From the NCBI GenBank assembly GCA_019114515.1, contig DXFH01000027.1, positions 1-64,000 on the forward strand: a stretch of DNA of 64,000 nucleotides, written 5' to 3'. This document shows, piece after piece, positions 55,194 through 64,000 of this stretch (positions within the stretch are counted from its first letter, which is position 1; each line of letters starts with the position of its first letter). Made by a program: the position numbers and the translations under genes. The DNA comes from Candidatus Limosilactobacillus merdigallinarum. Its GTDB lineage: Bacteria > Bacillota > Bacilli > Lactobacillales > Lactobacillaceae. The notes under the pieces were generated by a model. That model made no database searches and had not been told where the DNA came from. It saw nothing but the letters and a program-made list of their open reading frames with translations.

Positions 55194-55670
55194 TTAATAA
55201 ACTGCCCCATCGTAAAAGCCAAAACTCAACCGGTTAAAGTTAAAGCTAGCCAGTTCTGACAATTTAATGAAGTTATCTGCTGCGCCAAAGGTCATCAAGT
55301 TAATTGGCTTGCCCCATTCATCATCTGGAATCACAACCAGGTTGTACTTACCTAAAGCACGGGCCATCCCTAATTCAACCCCCATGCCGACATCTTCAGC
55401 ACTTGGCAGATAAATCGCTAATACCAGGTCACTAGTCTGCACGCCAATCCGGTCACCATTGTAGGTAGCCGTTGCCCATTCACGGTCCTCTAGCAGTTCA
55501 GGATGCTGGTCGACCCGCAGCCCTTTATATTGGTGCTGCAGAGGGACGTATGAGTTTTCCACGTCAACGGTTGGATTGCCTTCAATCGCCTTCATTGCAG
55601 TTTGGTAAGCACGATTTTGCTTATCATTGAACCAACCAGCACAGAAGTAAACTGTTTTCGCTTTTGCCAT
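55194..55670 (-). CDS. nucleoside 2-deoxyribosyltransferase
   Basis: 158 residues, the length of the lactobacillar class II enzyme. It contains VYFCAGWFND at the base pocket, ENSYVPLQHQYKGLRV, DREWATATYNGD, and LPSAEDVGMGVELGMA with the catalytic Glu, ending GFYDGAVY. It swaps bases between deoxyribonucleosides, part of nucleoside salvage. Divergent from the hydroxyacid dehydrogenase gene. Confidence 0.95.
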   Translation of the reverse strand: MAKAKTVYFCAGWFNDKQNRAYQTAMKAIEGNPTVDVENSYVPLQHQYKGLRVDQHPELLEDREWATATYNGDRIGVQTSDLVLAIYLPSAEDVGMGVELGMARALGKYNLVVIPDDEWGKPINLMTFGAADNFIKLSELASFNFNRLSFGFYDGAVY

Positions 55671-55982
55671 AAAAATGTTCTCCTTTTATGTTTGTTTGAT
55701 TTAGTGATCACATTTTATCATATAAATTCGTTTAAAAACACGAACATTTAAAGATTTTTTGTTTTTACTCTGAAAACGTTTTTAATAATTGCTTTTTATT
55801 CAGCTGAGTTATGTTAGAATGATGGTGAGGGTCTAAGTATGAAGGATTTAATTGACAATAATCCCCTTTCATGTTACTGATCCTCGTATAATCATAGTAA
55901 TCTGTATTGTCAGATAATTAATTGCCTTTACTATGGTTCGGAAATGATTTATGGAAAATATTTCAGAAAGGACCTGAATCAT
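55671..55982. promoter_or_regulatory. divergent control region with a cre-like site and inverted repeat
   Basis: TGAAAACGTTTTTA at 55771-55784 matches the CcpA cre consensus except for one position. TGACAATA (55853-55860) and TATTGTCA (55905-55912) form an inverted repeat around TATAAT at 55888-55893. A 13-codon frame from ATG 55839, with GAGGG before it, is also present but may be chance. AT-rich throughout. Confidence 0.45.
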
Positions 55983-56915
55983 ATGTCAAGAAAAGTTGCA
56001 GTTATTGGAATGGGCCACGTTGGTTCTACTGTTGCTCACTACTTAGTCGCTTGTGGTTTCGTTGATGATTTAGTATTAATCGATAGCAATGAAGGCAAAG
56101 TTAATGCCGATGCGATCGACTTTGAAGATGCGATGGCTAACCTGCCATTCCACACTAACATCTACGTTAACGACTGGAGTCAATTAAAGGACACCGAAGT
56201 AATTATCTCCGCACTTGGTAACATCAAGCTGTTGGATAACCCAAAGGCTGACCGGTTTGGTGAATTAAACTTCAACCGGAACGCTGTACGGGAAGTCGCA
56301 CAAAAAATTAAGGAAAGCGGCTTTAATGGCAAGATCGTTGCCATTACCAACCCAGTAGACGTTATTACTTCAATGTACCAAGAATTAACTGGTCTCCCAA
56401 AGAAGCAAGTCATGGGTACTGGTACTGTCTTGGACACTGCCCGGATGCAAAAGGCCGTAGGTCAATTAGTCAATGTTGATCCACGTTCCGTTTCTGGCTA
56501 CAACTTAGGTGAACACGGTAACTCCCAATTCACTGCATGGTCCACTGTTAAGGTATTAGATCAGCCATTTACAAAGCTGGCTAAGGAAAAGGGCGTTGAC
56601 TTAAACAAGGTTAACGACGACATTAAGATGGGTGCTTGGCAAGTTATGAAGGGGAAGAAGTACACCAGCTATGGTGTTGCCACTGCTGCCGTTCGGATCA
56701 CCAATGCCATCCTTTCCAACAGTATGCTGGAATTACCAGTTTCCAACTACCGTGAAGAATATGGCGTCTACCTTTCATACCCTGCGATCATCGGCCGCGA
56801 TGGGATTGAAAAGCAATGCAAGCTTGACCTGACCGCTGACGAATTAGAGAAGTTGCAAAACTCCGCTAACTTCATTAAGGAAAAGACCCAAGAAAGCTTA
56901 AACCAAGCTAAGTAA
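55983..56915 (+). CDS. L-2-hydroxyacid dehydrogenase (hydroxyisocaproate or lactate type)
   Basis: 310 residues from the ATG at 55983, behind AAAGGA; the track start adds 13 unsupported codons. GMGHVGSTVAHYL is the NAD loop; VMGTGTVLDTARMQ and GEHGNSQFTAWS hold the catalytic residues. The substrate-specificity loop differs from ldh at 50247 (LGNIKLLDNPKADR in place of the usual [10 protein letters not shown]), which fits the L-2-hydroxyisocaproate dehydrogenase group, acting on branched-chain 2-keto acids. Exact substrate unproven. Confidence 0.88.
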   Translation: MSRKVAVIGMGHVGSTVAHYLVACGFVDDLVLIDSNEGKVNADAIDFEDAMANLPFHTNIYVNDWSQLKDTEVIISALGNIKLLDNPKADRFGELNFNRNAVREVAQKIKESGFNGKIVAITNPVDVITSMYQELTGLPKKQVMGTGTVLDTARMQKAVGQLVNVDPRSVSGYNLGEHGNSQFTAWSTVKVLDQPFTKLAKEKGVDLNKVNDDIKMGAWQVMKGKKYTSYGVATAAVRITNAILSNSMLELPVSNYREEYGVYLSYPAIIGRDGIEKQCKLDLTADELEKLQNSANFIKEKTQESLNQAK

Positions 56916-56936
56916 TAATTTTAATGAATAACAAGA

Positions 56937-56969
56937 AAAGGAGCTGGATTATTTCCAGCTCCTTTTTTT
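56937..56969 (+). terminator. hydroxyacid dehydrogenase terminator
   Basis: AAAAGGAGCTGGA pairs with TCCAGCTCCTTTT and is followed by T residues; it can also serve asnS on the other strand. Confidence 0.93.
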
Positions 56970-56988
56970 ATGTCTGATTGAGTTTAAA

Positions 56989-58287
56989 TTATGGACGCAG
57001 ACGGTTGATCATCCGTGGGAATGGAATGTTCATCCGAATGTGATCTTGCAAGGTAACCCATGCTAAGAACCGTTCCAGCCCCATTCCGAAACCAGAGTGC
57101 GGAACGGAACCATACTTACGTAAGTCATCGTACCAGCCATAGTCTTTCTTGCTTAATCCGTTTTCTTCCAGCTTGCTGGTGATGTAGTCGTAATCGTAAG
57201 AACGTTCAGATCCACCGATAATTTCACCGTAGCCTTCTGGAGCTAACAGGTCTGCACAGATAACTTGACGGTCATCTTCAGGGTCTGTTGGCATGTAGAA
57301 TGCCTTGATTGCCCGTGGGTAGTTCTTGATGAAGACTGGCTTGTTAAATTGGTCAGCCAGGTAAGTTTCTTCTGGTGAACCAAAGTCGTCGCCATACTTA
57401 ACATCCAGGCCACCCTTTTGCAGCATTTCAATGGCTTCCTTGTAAGTAACCCGTGGGTATGGGAGCTCAGTAAATGGCTTCAAGCTTTCTACTGAACGGC
57501 CAACCATCTCCAATTCAGTAGCACAGTGATCAATCAGGTCTTGAATCAGGTAAGCAACGTATTGCTCCTGAATTTCTTCGCTTTCTTCTTCATGGCACCA
57601 TGCCATTTCTGGTTCAATCATCCAGAATTCGGTCATGTGACGACGGGTCTTTGACTTTTCAGCCCGGAAAGTTGGCCCCATCGTGTAAATCCGACTCAAT
57701 GCCATCGCGCCGGCTTCACCATACAGCTGACCAGACTGTGACAGGTAGGCATCCGTATCGAAATACTTAACATCAAACAAGTCCGTTGTGCCTTCTGGTG
57801 CAGAAGAAGTCAAGATTGGGGCATCAAACTGGGTGAAGCCATGCTTGTCGAAGAATTCCATGGTTGCCAGCTTAACCCGACTACGAATCCGCATCAGTGC
57901 CCACGGCTTGCGCGAACGTAACCATAAGTGACGATGGTCCAACAGGAATTCAATCCCGTGTTCCTTGTTACCGATTGGGTAATCATCACTCTTACCCACA
58001 ATTTGGATGTCGCTTAACTGGATTTCATAACCAGACTTAGAACGCTTATCTTCATCAATCGTTCCCGTAACCATCATACTGGTTTCTTGGTGAACGTCGT
58101 GACGAGCCATTTCAAAGACTTCTTCAGAAACCTGGTCCTTCTTCAAAATTCCTTGGAAAAAGCCGGTCCCATCACGTAACTGCAAGAAGGCAATCTTACC
58201 ACTGGAACGCTTGTCAGTTAACCAAACGCCTAACTTAACTTCTTTGCCAACATAATCTTTAGCTTGGCTAATCGTAATTTGATCCAT
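56989..58287 (-). CDS. asnS: asparaginyl-tRNA synthetase
   Basis: 432 residues from the ATG at 58287 (MDQITISQ), with GGGGGA upstream. The 44 extra N-terminal codons in the track lie in the T-box leader. OB-fold anticodon domain ([24 protein letters not shown]), class II motif 2 [21 protein letters not shown] and motif 3 [13 protein letters not shown]. Controlled by the upstream T-box. Confidence 0.97.
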   Translation of the reverse strand: MDQITISQAKDYVGKEVKLGVWLTDKRSSGKIAFLQLRDGTGFFQGILKKDQVSEEVFEMARHDVHQETSMMVTGTIDEDKRSKSGYEIQLSDIQIVGKSDDYPIGNKEHGIEFLLDHRHLWLRSRKPWALMRIRSRVKLATMEFFDKHGFTQFDAPILTSSAPEGTTDLFDVKYFDTDAYLSQSGQLYGEAGAMALSRIYTMGPTFRAEKSKTRRHMTEFWMIEPEMAWCHEEESEEIQEQYVAYLIQDLIDHCATELEMVGRSVESLKPFTELPYPRVTYKEAIEMLQKGGLDVKYGDDFGSPEETYLADQFNKPVFIKNYPRAIKAFYMPTDPEDDRQVICADLLAPEGYGEIIGGSERSYDYDYITSKLEENGLSKKDYGWYDDLRKYGSVPHSGFGMGLERFLAWVTLQDHIRMNIPFPRMINRLRP

Positions 58288-58326
58288 AATTAAGTCCCCC
58301 ATTATTTGGATTAAGGACGCAAAATA

Positions 58327-58621
58327 AAAAGCCTTCCGTCCCCTCTTTATGGGACGAAAGGCTTCTTTCCGCGGTGCCACCCAAATTATCCGAAAACTCA
58401 GATCTCTTAGTGAGTACATTCATACTCATCCGACGATAACGTGTCGGCAACGGCTAAGTCTACTTTGGAATAACCATTTGGGTTAGCAACTGGAAAGGGT
58501 TTTTCAACGCGGCAGGGTCTGCTAAGTTCTCACTATCCTTAGCTCACTGGACGAATTACCAACGTTTACTCGTCTTTCTTATCGTTTTTTAAACTATAGT
58601 TATTATTTTAGACAATCTCAA
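58327..58621 (-). ncRNA. T-box leader of asnS with promoter
   Basis: The minus-strand RNA has TTGGGTGGCACCGCGG (58369-58384) and a terminator AAGCCTTTCGTCCC/GGGGACGGAAGGCTT followed by U residues (58327-58364). An AAC triplet in TTGCTAACCC is a possible Asn specifier. TTGAGA (58616-58621) and TATAGT (58593-58598), 17 nt apart, form a promoter just upstream. Confidence 0.92.
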
Positions 58622-58795
58622 CTTGAAGTCAAGTTTCTTTTGAGTGGAAACTGTAATCAAACACTGTCAATTGGCGTTAAACCATAAATTGAATACCTTC
58701 CCTGAATTTCATTATTAAGGGAAAATTCAGGGAAAAACGTCAAAAATTGGTATAGCTATAACTTCCGTAATAAGTTAATTCCTAGTTGAATAGGA
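58622..58795. other. gap between the asnS leader and lepA
   Basis: About 170 bases with only short partial repeats (TGAATTTCATTATTAAGGGAAAATTCAGG) that could form a weak hairpin after lepA. No gene seen. Confidence 0.3.
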
Positions 58796-60631
58796 TTACT
58801 TATCGTCAATCTCCTCATCGGTCTTCAACACCGCCATAAAAGCAGCTTGAGGGATGTCGACTTTTCCGACAGCTTTCATCCGTTTCTTACCACGCTTTTG
58901 CTTTTCCAGCAGCTTAGCACGCCGATCCGGGTCACCGGTGTGAATCCGGGCAGTAACATCCTTCCGGTAAGCCTTGATATTAGTCCGCGCAATAATCTTC
59001 GAACCAATGGCTGCTTGAATTGGAATTTCAAAGTTTTGCCGTGGGATAATCTCCTTTAACTTGCTGGCAATCTCCCGACCCCGTTCAGCCGCAAAATCCT
59101 TGTGGGTAATGAAGCTCAAGGCATCCACCTTGTCGCCATTCAGCAGGATATCAATCTTCACCAGTTCAGAAGCACGATAATCATCCAGCTCATAGTCTAG
59201 TGATGCATAACCACGGGTACTCGATTTCAATTTGTCAAAGAAGTCATAGATAATTTCGGCCAATGGGATGTGATAAATGACATCCACACGGGTATCACTT
59301 AAGTATTCCATCGTGTCGAACTGGCCCCGCTTGCGCTGACACAATTCCATTACCGGGCCAACGTAATCATTCGGCACCATAATTGATGCCTTAACATACG
59401 GTTCTTTGATATCCTTGATTTCGGAGGCGTCCGGCATGTCTGCGGGGTTCTCCACTTCCTTCATAGAGCCGTCATGCAAGTCAACATGGTAAGTAACTGA
59501 AGGCGCCGTCGTAATCAAGTCTAAGTCAAACTCCCGTTCCAGGCGTTCCTGAACCACATCCATATGCAGCATTCCTAAGAATCCGCAACGGAAACCAAAG
59601 CCCAATGCCTGTGACGATTCCGGTTCAAAGGTCAAAGCGGCATCGTTTAATTGCAATTTCTCTAACGCGTCACGCAAATCATTGAATTTAGCGTTATCAG
59701 TTGGGTAAAGACCAGCGTAGACCATTGGCTGCATCTTCCGGTAGCCCTTCAGTGGTTCTGCCGTCGGATGGTCAGCGCTCGTTACCGTATCACCGACCTG
59801 CGTATCTTTAATATCCTTAATAGCCGCCGTAATGTAACCAACATCACCGGCCATTAGTAGATCACGCGCCAATGGCTTTGGTGAATTAATACCGACTTCA
59901 GCGACTTCATATTCAGTACCACCGTTCATCAACTTGATGCGGTCACCCTTTTTAACGGTGCCCTCAAAGACCCGGACACTTAATACCACACCACGATAAT
60001 CATCGTACTTGGAATCAAAAATCAATGCCTTTAATGGGGCCGTTAAATCGCCGGTCGGTGCCGGCACATCCTTGACAATCTTTTCTAAGACTTCCGGCAC
60101 GCCTTTCCCCGTTTTGGCACTAATGTCAACGGCCTCATCAGTGTCCAAACCGATTTCATCTTCAATCTGTTTCTTCGTCCCTTCAGGATCCGCTGAAGGT
60201 AAGTCGATTTTATTGATAACCGGTAAAATCGACAAGTCATTATCCAGTGCCAGATAGACATTGGCTAATGTTTGTGCCTCGACCCCTTGAGTAGCATCCA
60301 CTACCAGGATGGCCCCTTCACAGGCCGCCAGTGAACGTGATACTTCATAAGAGAAGTCCACATGTCCTGGCGTATCAATTAAGTGGAAAATGTAGTCTTC
60401 CCCGTTTTTAGCGTGATAGGTTAAGGCCACCGCGTTTAGTTTAATGGTAATGCCACGTTCACGTTCCAGAGGCATGTCATCAAGCACTTGGTCCTTCATC
60501 TCACGTTTAGAAATTGAATCAGTTAATTCCAAAATGCGGTCGGCCAAAGTAGACTTCCCATGGTCAATGTGAGCCACAATGGAGAAGTTACGGATATGCT
60601 TCTGCCGTTCTTTTAATTTATCTAGATCCAT
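58796..60631 (-). CDS. lepA: translation elongation factor 4 (LepA)
   Basis: 611 residues. G domain [34 protein letters not shown] and [11 protein letters not shown]-like domains III and V; and the LepA-specific C-terminus [34 protein letters not shown]. It back-translocates or remodels stalled ribosomes. Located between asnS and dnaJ on the same strand. Confidence 0.98.
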   Translation of the reverse strand: MDLDKLKERQKHIRNFSIVAHIDHGKSTLADRILELTDSISKREMKDQVLDDMPLERERGITIKLNAVALTYHAKNGEDYIFHLIDTPGHVDFSYEVSRSLAACEGAILVVDATQGVEAQTLANVYLALDNDLSILPVINKIDLPSADPEGTKKQIEDEIGLDTDEAVDISAKTGKGVPEVLEKIVKDVPAPTGDLTAPLKALIFDSKYDDYRGVVLSVRVFEGTVKKGDRIKLMNGGTEYEVAEVGINSPKPLARDLLMAGDVGYITAAIKDIKDTQVGDTVTSADHPTAEPLKGYRKMQPMVYAGLYPTDNAKFNDLRDALEKLQLNDAALTFEPESSQALGFGFRCGFLGMLHMDVVQERLEREFDLDLITTAPSVTYHVDLHDGSMKEVENPADMPDASEIKDIKEPYVKASIMVPNDYVGPVMELCQRKRGQFDTMEYLSDTRVDVIYHIPLAEIIYDFFDKLKSSTRGYASLDYELDDYRASELVKIDILLNGDKVDALSFITHKDFAAERGREIASKLKEIIPRQNFEIPIQAAIGSKIIARTNIKAYRKDVTARIHTGDPDRRAKLLEKQKRGKKRMKAVGKVDIPQAAFMAVLKTDEEIDDK

Positions 60632-60706
60632 AAATTTATTACTCGCTTTCGCTGCATTCTACTTTTCATTATAACAAGTTGCAGGCCCTTCCGTCAGCAC
60701 CACGAC

Positions 60707-60754
60707 AAAAAGGGCGTGGCATGAGGACAATCAGACCCCCGTCACGCTCTTTTA
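60707..60754 (-). terminator. dnaJ terminator
   Basis: On the minus strand AGAGCGTG pairs with CACGCCCT (one mismatch) around a long GC-rich loop and ends in a U run, just after the dnaJ stop. Confidence 0.75.
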
Positions 60755-60765
60755 GCTTGCTTTGC

Positions 60766-61923
60766 TTAATTCTTATTATCGTCAAAGGCATCCTTTAGTT
60801 TATCAAAGAAGCCGTTTTTAACACCCTTTACGTCTTCACCAGATGCAGCCGCGAAAGCCATCATTGCTTCCTTCTGCTTCTTGTTCAAACTAGTTGGGGT
60901 TTTAACGTGAATACGAACATGTTCATCACCATTGCCCTTGCCGTTCAGCCGCGGTACACCTTTGCCACGTAAACGGAAATTGGTCTCCGATTGCGTACCA
61001 GCAGGAACCTTCAAGTCAACGTCGCCATGAACAGTCTGTACCTTGATCTTATCGCCTAAAGCGGCTTGTGAGAAGCTGATGTCTTGGTCAACATAAATGG
61101 TCGTCCCATCACGCTTAAAGACGCGGCTTGGTGTGACGTGGAATAACAGGTAAAGGTCACCATAAGGGCCACCGTTCTTACCAGCTTCACCTTGGCCTTG
61201 CAGACGCATTTGCTGACCATCATCAACCCCGGCAGGCACCTTAACCTTCAAAGCATGACGCTCTTGGACATGGCCACTGCCGCCACAGTTGGCACAACGA
61301 TCTTCCGGCTTGATTTCCTTACCCGTACCATTACAGTTAGGACAAGTTTCTTGCGACTGCATCATGCCCATCATTGTCCGCCGCTGACGAACGACAAAGC
61401 CACGGCCGCCACATTCATGACAAGTTTGCGCAGATCTACCAGGACGTAAACCACTGCCGTGACAAACATTACATTCTGCTTCCCGGTTATATTTGATCTC
61501 GGTTTCCTTGCCATTAATTGCTTCCATGAACTTTAACGTCATGGTGTATTGCAAATCACGACCCTGCTGTGGCGCAGTCGGATCACGGCGTGCACGGCCA
61601 CCACCGAAGATATCGCCAAAGATGTCGCCAAAGTCGCTGAAACCAGCTTGACTAAATCCTTGATTAGCACCAAAGCCGCCAAAGCCTTGTCCAGCACCAG
61701 CATTCGGACCAGCAGAACCAAATTGGTCATACTGAGCCCTTTTTTGCTTATCAGACAAAACTTCATGTGCTTCGTTAATCTTCTTAAATTTTTCTTCGGC
61801 ACCAGGAGCGTGGTTAACATCTGGATGGTACTTTGCCGCTAATTTACGGTAAGCATGATTAATCTCGTCTTCCGAAGCATCCTTGCTAACCCCGAGAATG
61901 TCGTAATAATTTTCTTCAGCCAT
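60766..61923 (-). CDS. dnaJ: chaperone DnaJ
   Basis: 385 residues. J domain with the HPD motif ([13 protein letters not shown]), Gly/Phe-rich linker ([16 protein letters not shown]), four CxxCxGxG-type zinc repeats ([32 protein letters not shown]) and the two-part C-terminal substrate domain. It delivers clients to DnaK. It lies downstream of dnaK across a 208-nt structured gap. Confidence 0.98.
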   Translation of the reverse strand: MAEENYYDILGVSKDASEDEINHAYRKLAAKYHPDVNHAPGAEEKFKKINEAHEVLSDKQKRAQYDQFGSAGPNAGAGQGFGGFGANQGFSQAGFSDFGDIFGDIFGGGRARRDPTAPQQGRDLQYTMTLKFMEAINGKETEIKYNREAECNVCHGSGLRPGRSAQTCHECGGRGFVVRQRRTMMGMMQSQETCPNCNGTGKEIKPEDRCANCGGSGHVQERHALKVKVPAGVDDGQQMRLQGQGEAGKNGGPYGDLYLLFHVTPSRVFKRDGTTIYVDQDISFSQAALGDKIKVQTVHGDVDLKVPAGTQSETNFRLRGKGVPRLNGKGNGDEHVRIHVKTPTSLNKKQKEAMMAFAAASGEDVKGVKNGFFDKLKDAFDDNKN

Positions 61924-62006
61924 TTACATCCCTCATCTAGAAAATCTAAATCACAGTATAGCATGCTGCTTTTAGTACGCAAATATAAGCAACTGTACCT
62001 AGTGAT

Positions 62007-62116
62007 GTCCTAACGCAAAGAGGTCGCCAGTTTTCGGTTTCCCGGATGCTAGCGGCCATTTTGCGTTCTGTGATGATAATCACCATTTGGATTAAGTCAT
62101 TAGGACCTAATCACAG
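62007..62116 (-). ncRNA. structured dnaK-dnaJ intergenic RNA element
   Basis: AACGCAAA (62012-62019) and TTTGCGTT (62060-62067) pair perfectly, with GGTCGC/GCGGCC inside. GTCCTAA (62007-62013)/TTAGGAC (62100-62106) encloses that hairpin, while CTGTGAT (62068-62074)/ATCACAG (62110-62116) would conflict with the latter. There is no U run, so it is not a standard terminator. Role unknown. Confidence 0.5.
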
Positions 62117-62131
62117 ACCGATTATCAAACA

Positions 62132-64000
62132 TTATTTCTTGTCGTCAGGGTTAACTTCTTCAAAATCGCCGTCAACAGTGCTGCCATTGCCGCCGTTGTT
62201 GGAGTTGTTGTTACCACCATTGTTGGTTGGTCCAGCTTGTGGGCCGTCTTGAGCGCCACCCTGCTGCTGGTTACCTTGAGCCTGTTGGTAAAGCTTTACG
62301 GTCAAGTCTTGGACAATCTTGTTCAATGCATCCTTCTTGGACTTCATTTCTTCAAGGTTGTTGTCATCCTTAGCTTTTTGCAAAGCCTTCTTGGCGTCTT
62401 CAGCCTTCTTGATTTCGTCGTCAGAAACCTTGCCCTTGAGTTCCTTCAACGTCTTATCAGTCTGGAAGAGCAGCTGATCAGTTTCGTTACGCAGGTCAGC
62501 TTCTTCCTTCTTCTTCTTGTCGGCGTCGGCGTGCTCTTCGGCATCCTTCTTCATCCGTTCAATTTCTTCGTCCGACAGACCTGAAGAAGACTTGATAGTA
62601 ATGTTTTGCTTCTTGTGGGTACCTTGATCTTCGGCAGAAACATTAACAATCCCGTTCTTGTCGATATCGAAGGTAACCTTAATCTGCGGAACACCACGTG
62701 GTGCAGGTGGAATGTCCGTCAGTTGGAAGTTGCCAAGCGTCTTGTCATCGGCTGCCATTGGCCGTTCACCTTGCAGAACATGAATATCTACGGCTGGCTG
62801 GTTATCAGCAGCAGTGGAGAAGATTTGACTCTTGGAGGTTGGGATGGTCGTGTTACGATCAATCAACTTCGTGAAGACACCACCCATGGTTTCAATACCA
62901 AGTGACAGTGGCGTAACATCCAGCAAAACAACATCCTTAACATCACCGGTCAGAACACCACCTTGAATAGCGGCACCTAAAGCAACGGCTTCGTCAGGGT
63001 TAATGGAGTGGTTAGGTTCCTTACCAGTCAATTCCTTAACCATTTCCTGAACGGCTGGAATACGAGTAGAACCACCATTTAAGATAACTTCATCAATGTC
63101 GGAGAACTGTAAGCCAGCATCCTTCATCGCATTCAGTACTGGTTGCTTCGTTTTTTCAACCAAGTCATTGGTCATTTGGTTGAAGTGTGCACGAGTAAGG
63201 GTTTGTTCCAAGTGCAATGGACCATTTTCACCAGATGAGATGAATGGCAGACTGATTTGTGTTTCTTGAACACCAGAAAGGTCCTTCTTAGCCTTTTCAG
63301 CGGCATCCTTCAAACGTTGCAGGGCCATCTTGTCTTGTGACAGGTCAACGCCATGTTCCTGCTTGAAGCCGTCAATCAGCCAGTCCATAATCTTCTGGTC
63401 GAAGTCATCCCCACCTAAGTGAGTATCACCGTTAGTTGACAGTACTTGGAAGACACCATCACCTAATTGCAGGATGGAAACGTCAAAGGTCCCACCACCA
63501 AGGTCGTAAACCAGGATCTTTTCATCCTTGTTCTTCTTGTCCAGACCATAAGCCAATGAAGAAGCAGTAGGTTCGTTGATAATCCGCTTGACATCTAAGC
63601 CAGCGATCTTACCAGCATCCTTAGTAGCTTGCCGCTGGGCATCGTTAAAGTAAGCTGGCACCGTGATAACAGCCTTATCAACTGTATCACCAATGTAGTC
63701 TTCAGCATACTTCTTGATGTATTGCAGGATCATAGCGGAGATTTCTTGTGGTGTATATTTCTTACCTTCGATATCTACCGTGTAGCCTGCTTCGCCCATG
63801 TGTGACTTGATTGAAGTAATCGTGTTAGGGTTAGTGATTGCTTGCCGCTTGGCAACTTCACCAACCTGAGTTTCACCATTCTTAAAGGAAACAACAGATG
63901 GAGTCGTCCGGCCACCTTCAGGGTTGGTGATGATCTTTGGTTGGTCACCTTCCATGACAGCGACAGCGGAGTTGGTAGTCCCTAAGTCAATTCCGATAAT
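62132..64000 (-). CDS. dnaK: chaperone DnaK (5' end beyond the window)
   Basis: 622 residues are visible. The M at 63955 in the track is internal; the frame continues to 64000 as [15 protein letters not shown], the DnaK start region, so only a few N-terminal residues are missing. ATPase motifs [32 protein letters not shown] and [14 protein letters not shown], the substrate-binding domain, and a long Asn/Gly/Gln-rich C-terminal tail ending [11 protein letters not shown]. The upstream hrcA/grpE part is outside the window. Confidence 0.98.
   Translation of the reverse strand: MIGIDLGTTNSAVAVMEGDQPKIITNPEGGRTTPSVVSFKNGETQVGEVAKRQAITNPNTITSIKSHMGEAGYTVDIEGKKYTPQEISAMILQYIKKYAEDYIGDTVDKAVITVPAYFNDAQRQATKDAGKIAGLDVKRIINEPTASSLAYGLDKKNKDEKILVYDLGGGTFDVSILQLGDGVFQVLSTNGDTHLGGDDFDQKIMDWLIDGFKQEHGVDLSQDKMALQRLKDAAEKAKKDLSGVQETQISLPFISSGENGPLHLEQTLTRAHFNQMTNDLVEKTKQPVLNAMKDAGLQFSDIDEVILNGGSTRIPAVQEMVKELTGKEPNHSINPDEAVALGAAIQGGVLTGDVKDVVLLDVTPLSLGIETMGGVFTKLIDRNTTIPTSKSQIFSTAADNQPAVDIHVLQGERPMAADDKTLGNFQLTDIPPAPRGVPQIKVTFDIDKNGIVNVSAEDQGTHKKQNITIKSSSGLSDEEIERMKKDAEEHADADKKKKEEADLRNETDQLLFQTDKTLKELKGKVSDDEIKKAEDAKKALQKAKDDNNLEEMKSKKDALNKIVQDLTVKLYQQAQGNQQQGGAQDGPQAGPTNNGGNNNSNNGGNGSTVDGDFEEVNPDDKK

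Overview
The window is chromosomal DNA from a low-to-moderate GC Gram-positive lactic acid bacterium of the Lactobacillaceae, most likely Limosilactobacillus or a close relative. The reasons are two L-2-hydroxyacid dehydrogenases (one a strongly codon-biased L-lactate dehydrogenase), a matrixin-type secreted protease, T-box leaders on three aminoacyl-tRNA synthetase units, an L-box in front of an acetyl-branch lysine/DAP operon, and a core gene order typical of this family (dnaG-rpoD, phoH-ybeY-dgkA-era-recO, hisS-aspS, rel-dtd, prmA-rsmE). The genus is an inference; no alignment was run.

Layout. 45-6533 (minus) is the promoter-proximal part of an exopolysaccharide cluster: LCP protein, Wzz/CpsC, CpsD kinase, CpsB phosphatase, priming sugar transferase, family-2 glycosyltransferase and an EpsG-like polymerase. 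The distal end is visibly AT-richer. 6534-7293 is a long gap ending in a palindrome that looks like two abutted IS ends inside a terminator. 7294-11233 is an accessory group of small membrane proteins with zinc ribbons, a lipoprotein and a PrsW-like protease that appears frameshifted off its own zinc ribbon. 11306-14141 carries pepT, a NIF3-like gene and trmK. 14182-20379 is the complete acetyl-DAP/lysine operon (lysA-dapD-deacetylase-dapA-dapB-aminotransferase) behind a lysine riboswitch, with dapF divergent. 22015-23436 is a GPH-type sugar transporter split by one stop codon.

23820-38125 is housekeeping: rpoD, dnaG, glyS/glyQ, recO, era, dgkA, ybeY, phoH, yqeY, rpsU, aspS, hisS. 38497-40201 (plus) encodes an amidase with an apparent ATC start, then a fructosamine-kinase-like protein. 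40279-44560 (minus) is a polar amino-acid ABC transporter operon led by a zinc-methyltransferase-like UroD-family protein. It is preceded by what reads as a complete transcription attenuator: promoter, a 32-codon leader with Cys-Cys-Ala-Cys, competing hairpins and an intrinsic terminator. This is the most interesting element in the window.

44583-49775 holds dtd, rel, rsmE, prmA and two uncharacterised genes. 49943-56915 mixes ldh, a second 2-hydroxyacid dehydrogenase, a matrixin protease, a Tyr phosphatase, a frameshifted nitrilase and a nucleoside deoxyribosyltransferase. 56989-64000 holds asnS (with T-box), lepA, dnaJ and the 3' part of dnaK, which runs off the window edge.

Four genes show decay or unusual starts: the GPH transporter (nonsense), the nitrilase (one-base deletion in an A tract), zinc-ribbon/PrsW (frameshift) and the amidase (non-canonical start). 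No tRNA, rRNA, CRISPR array, prophage or intact insertion sequence was seen.
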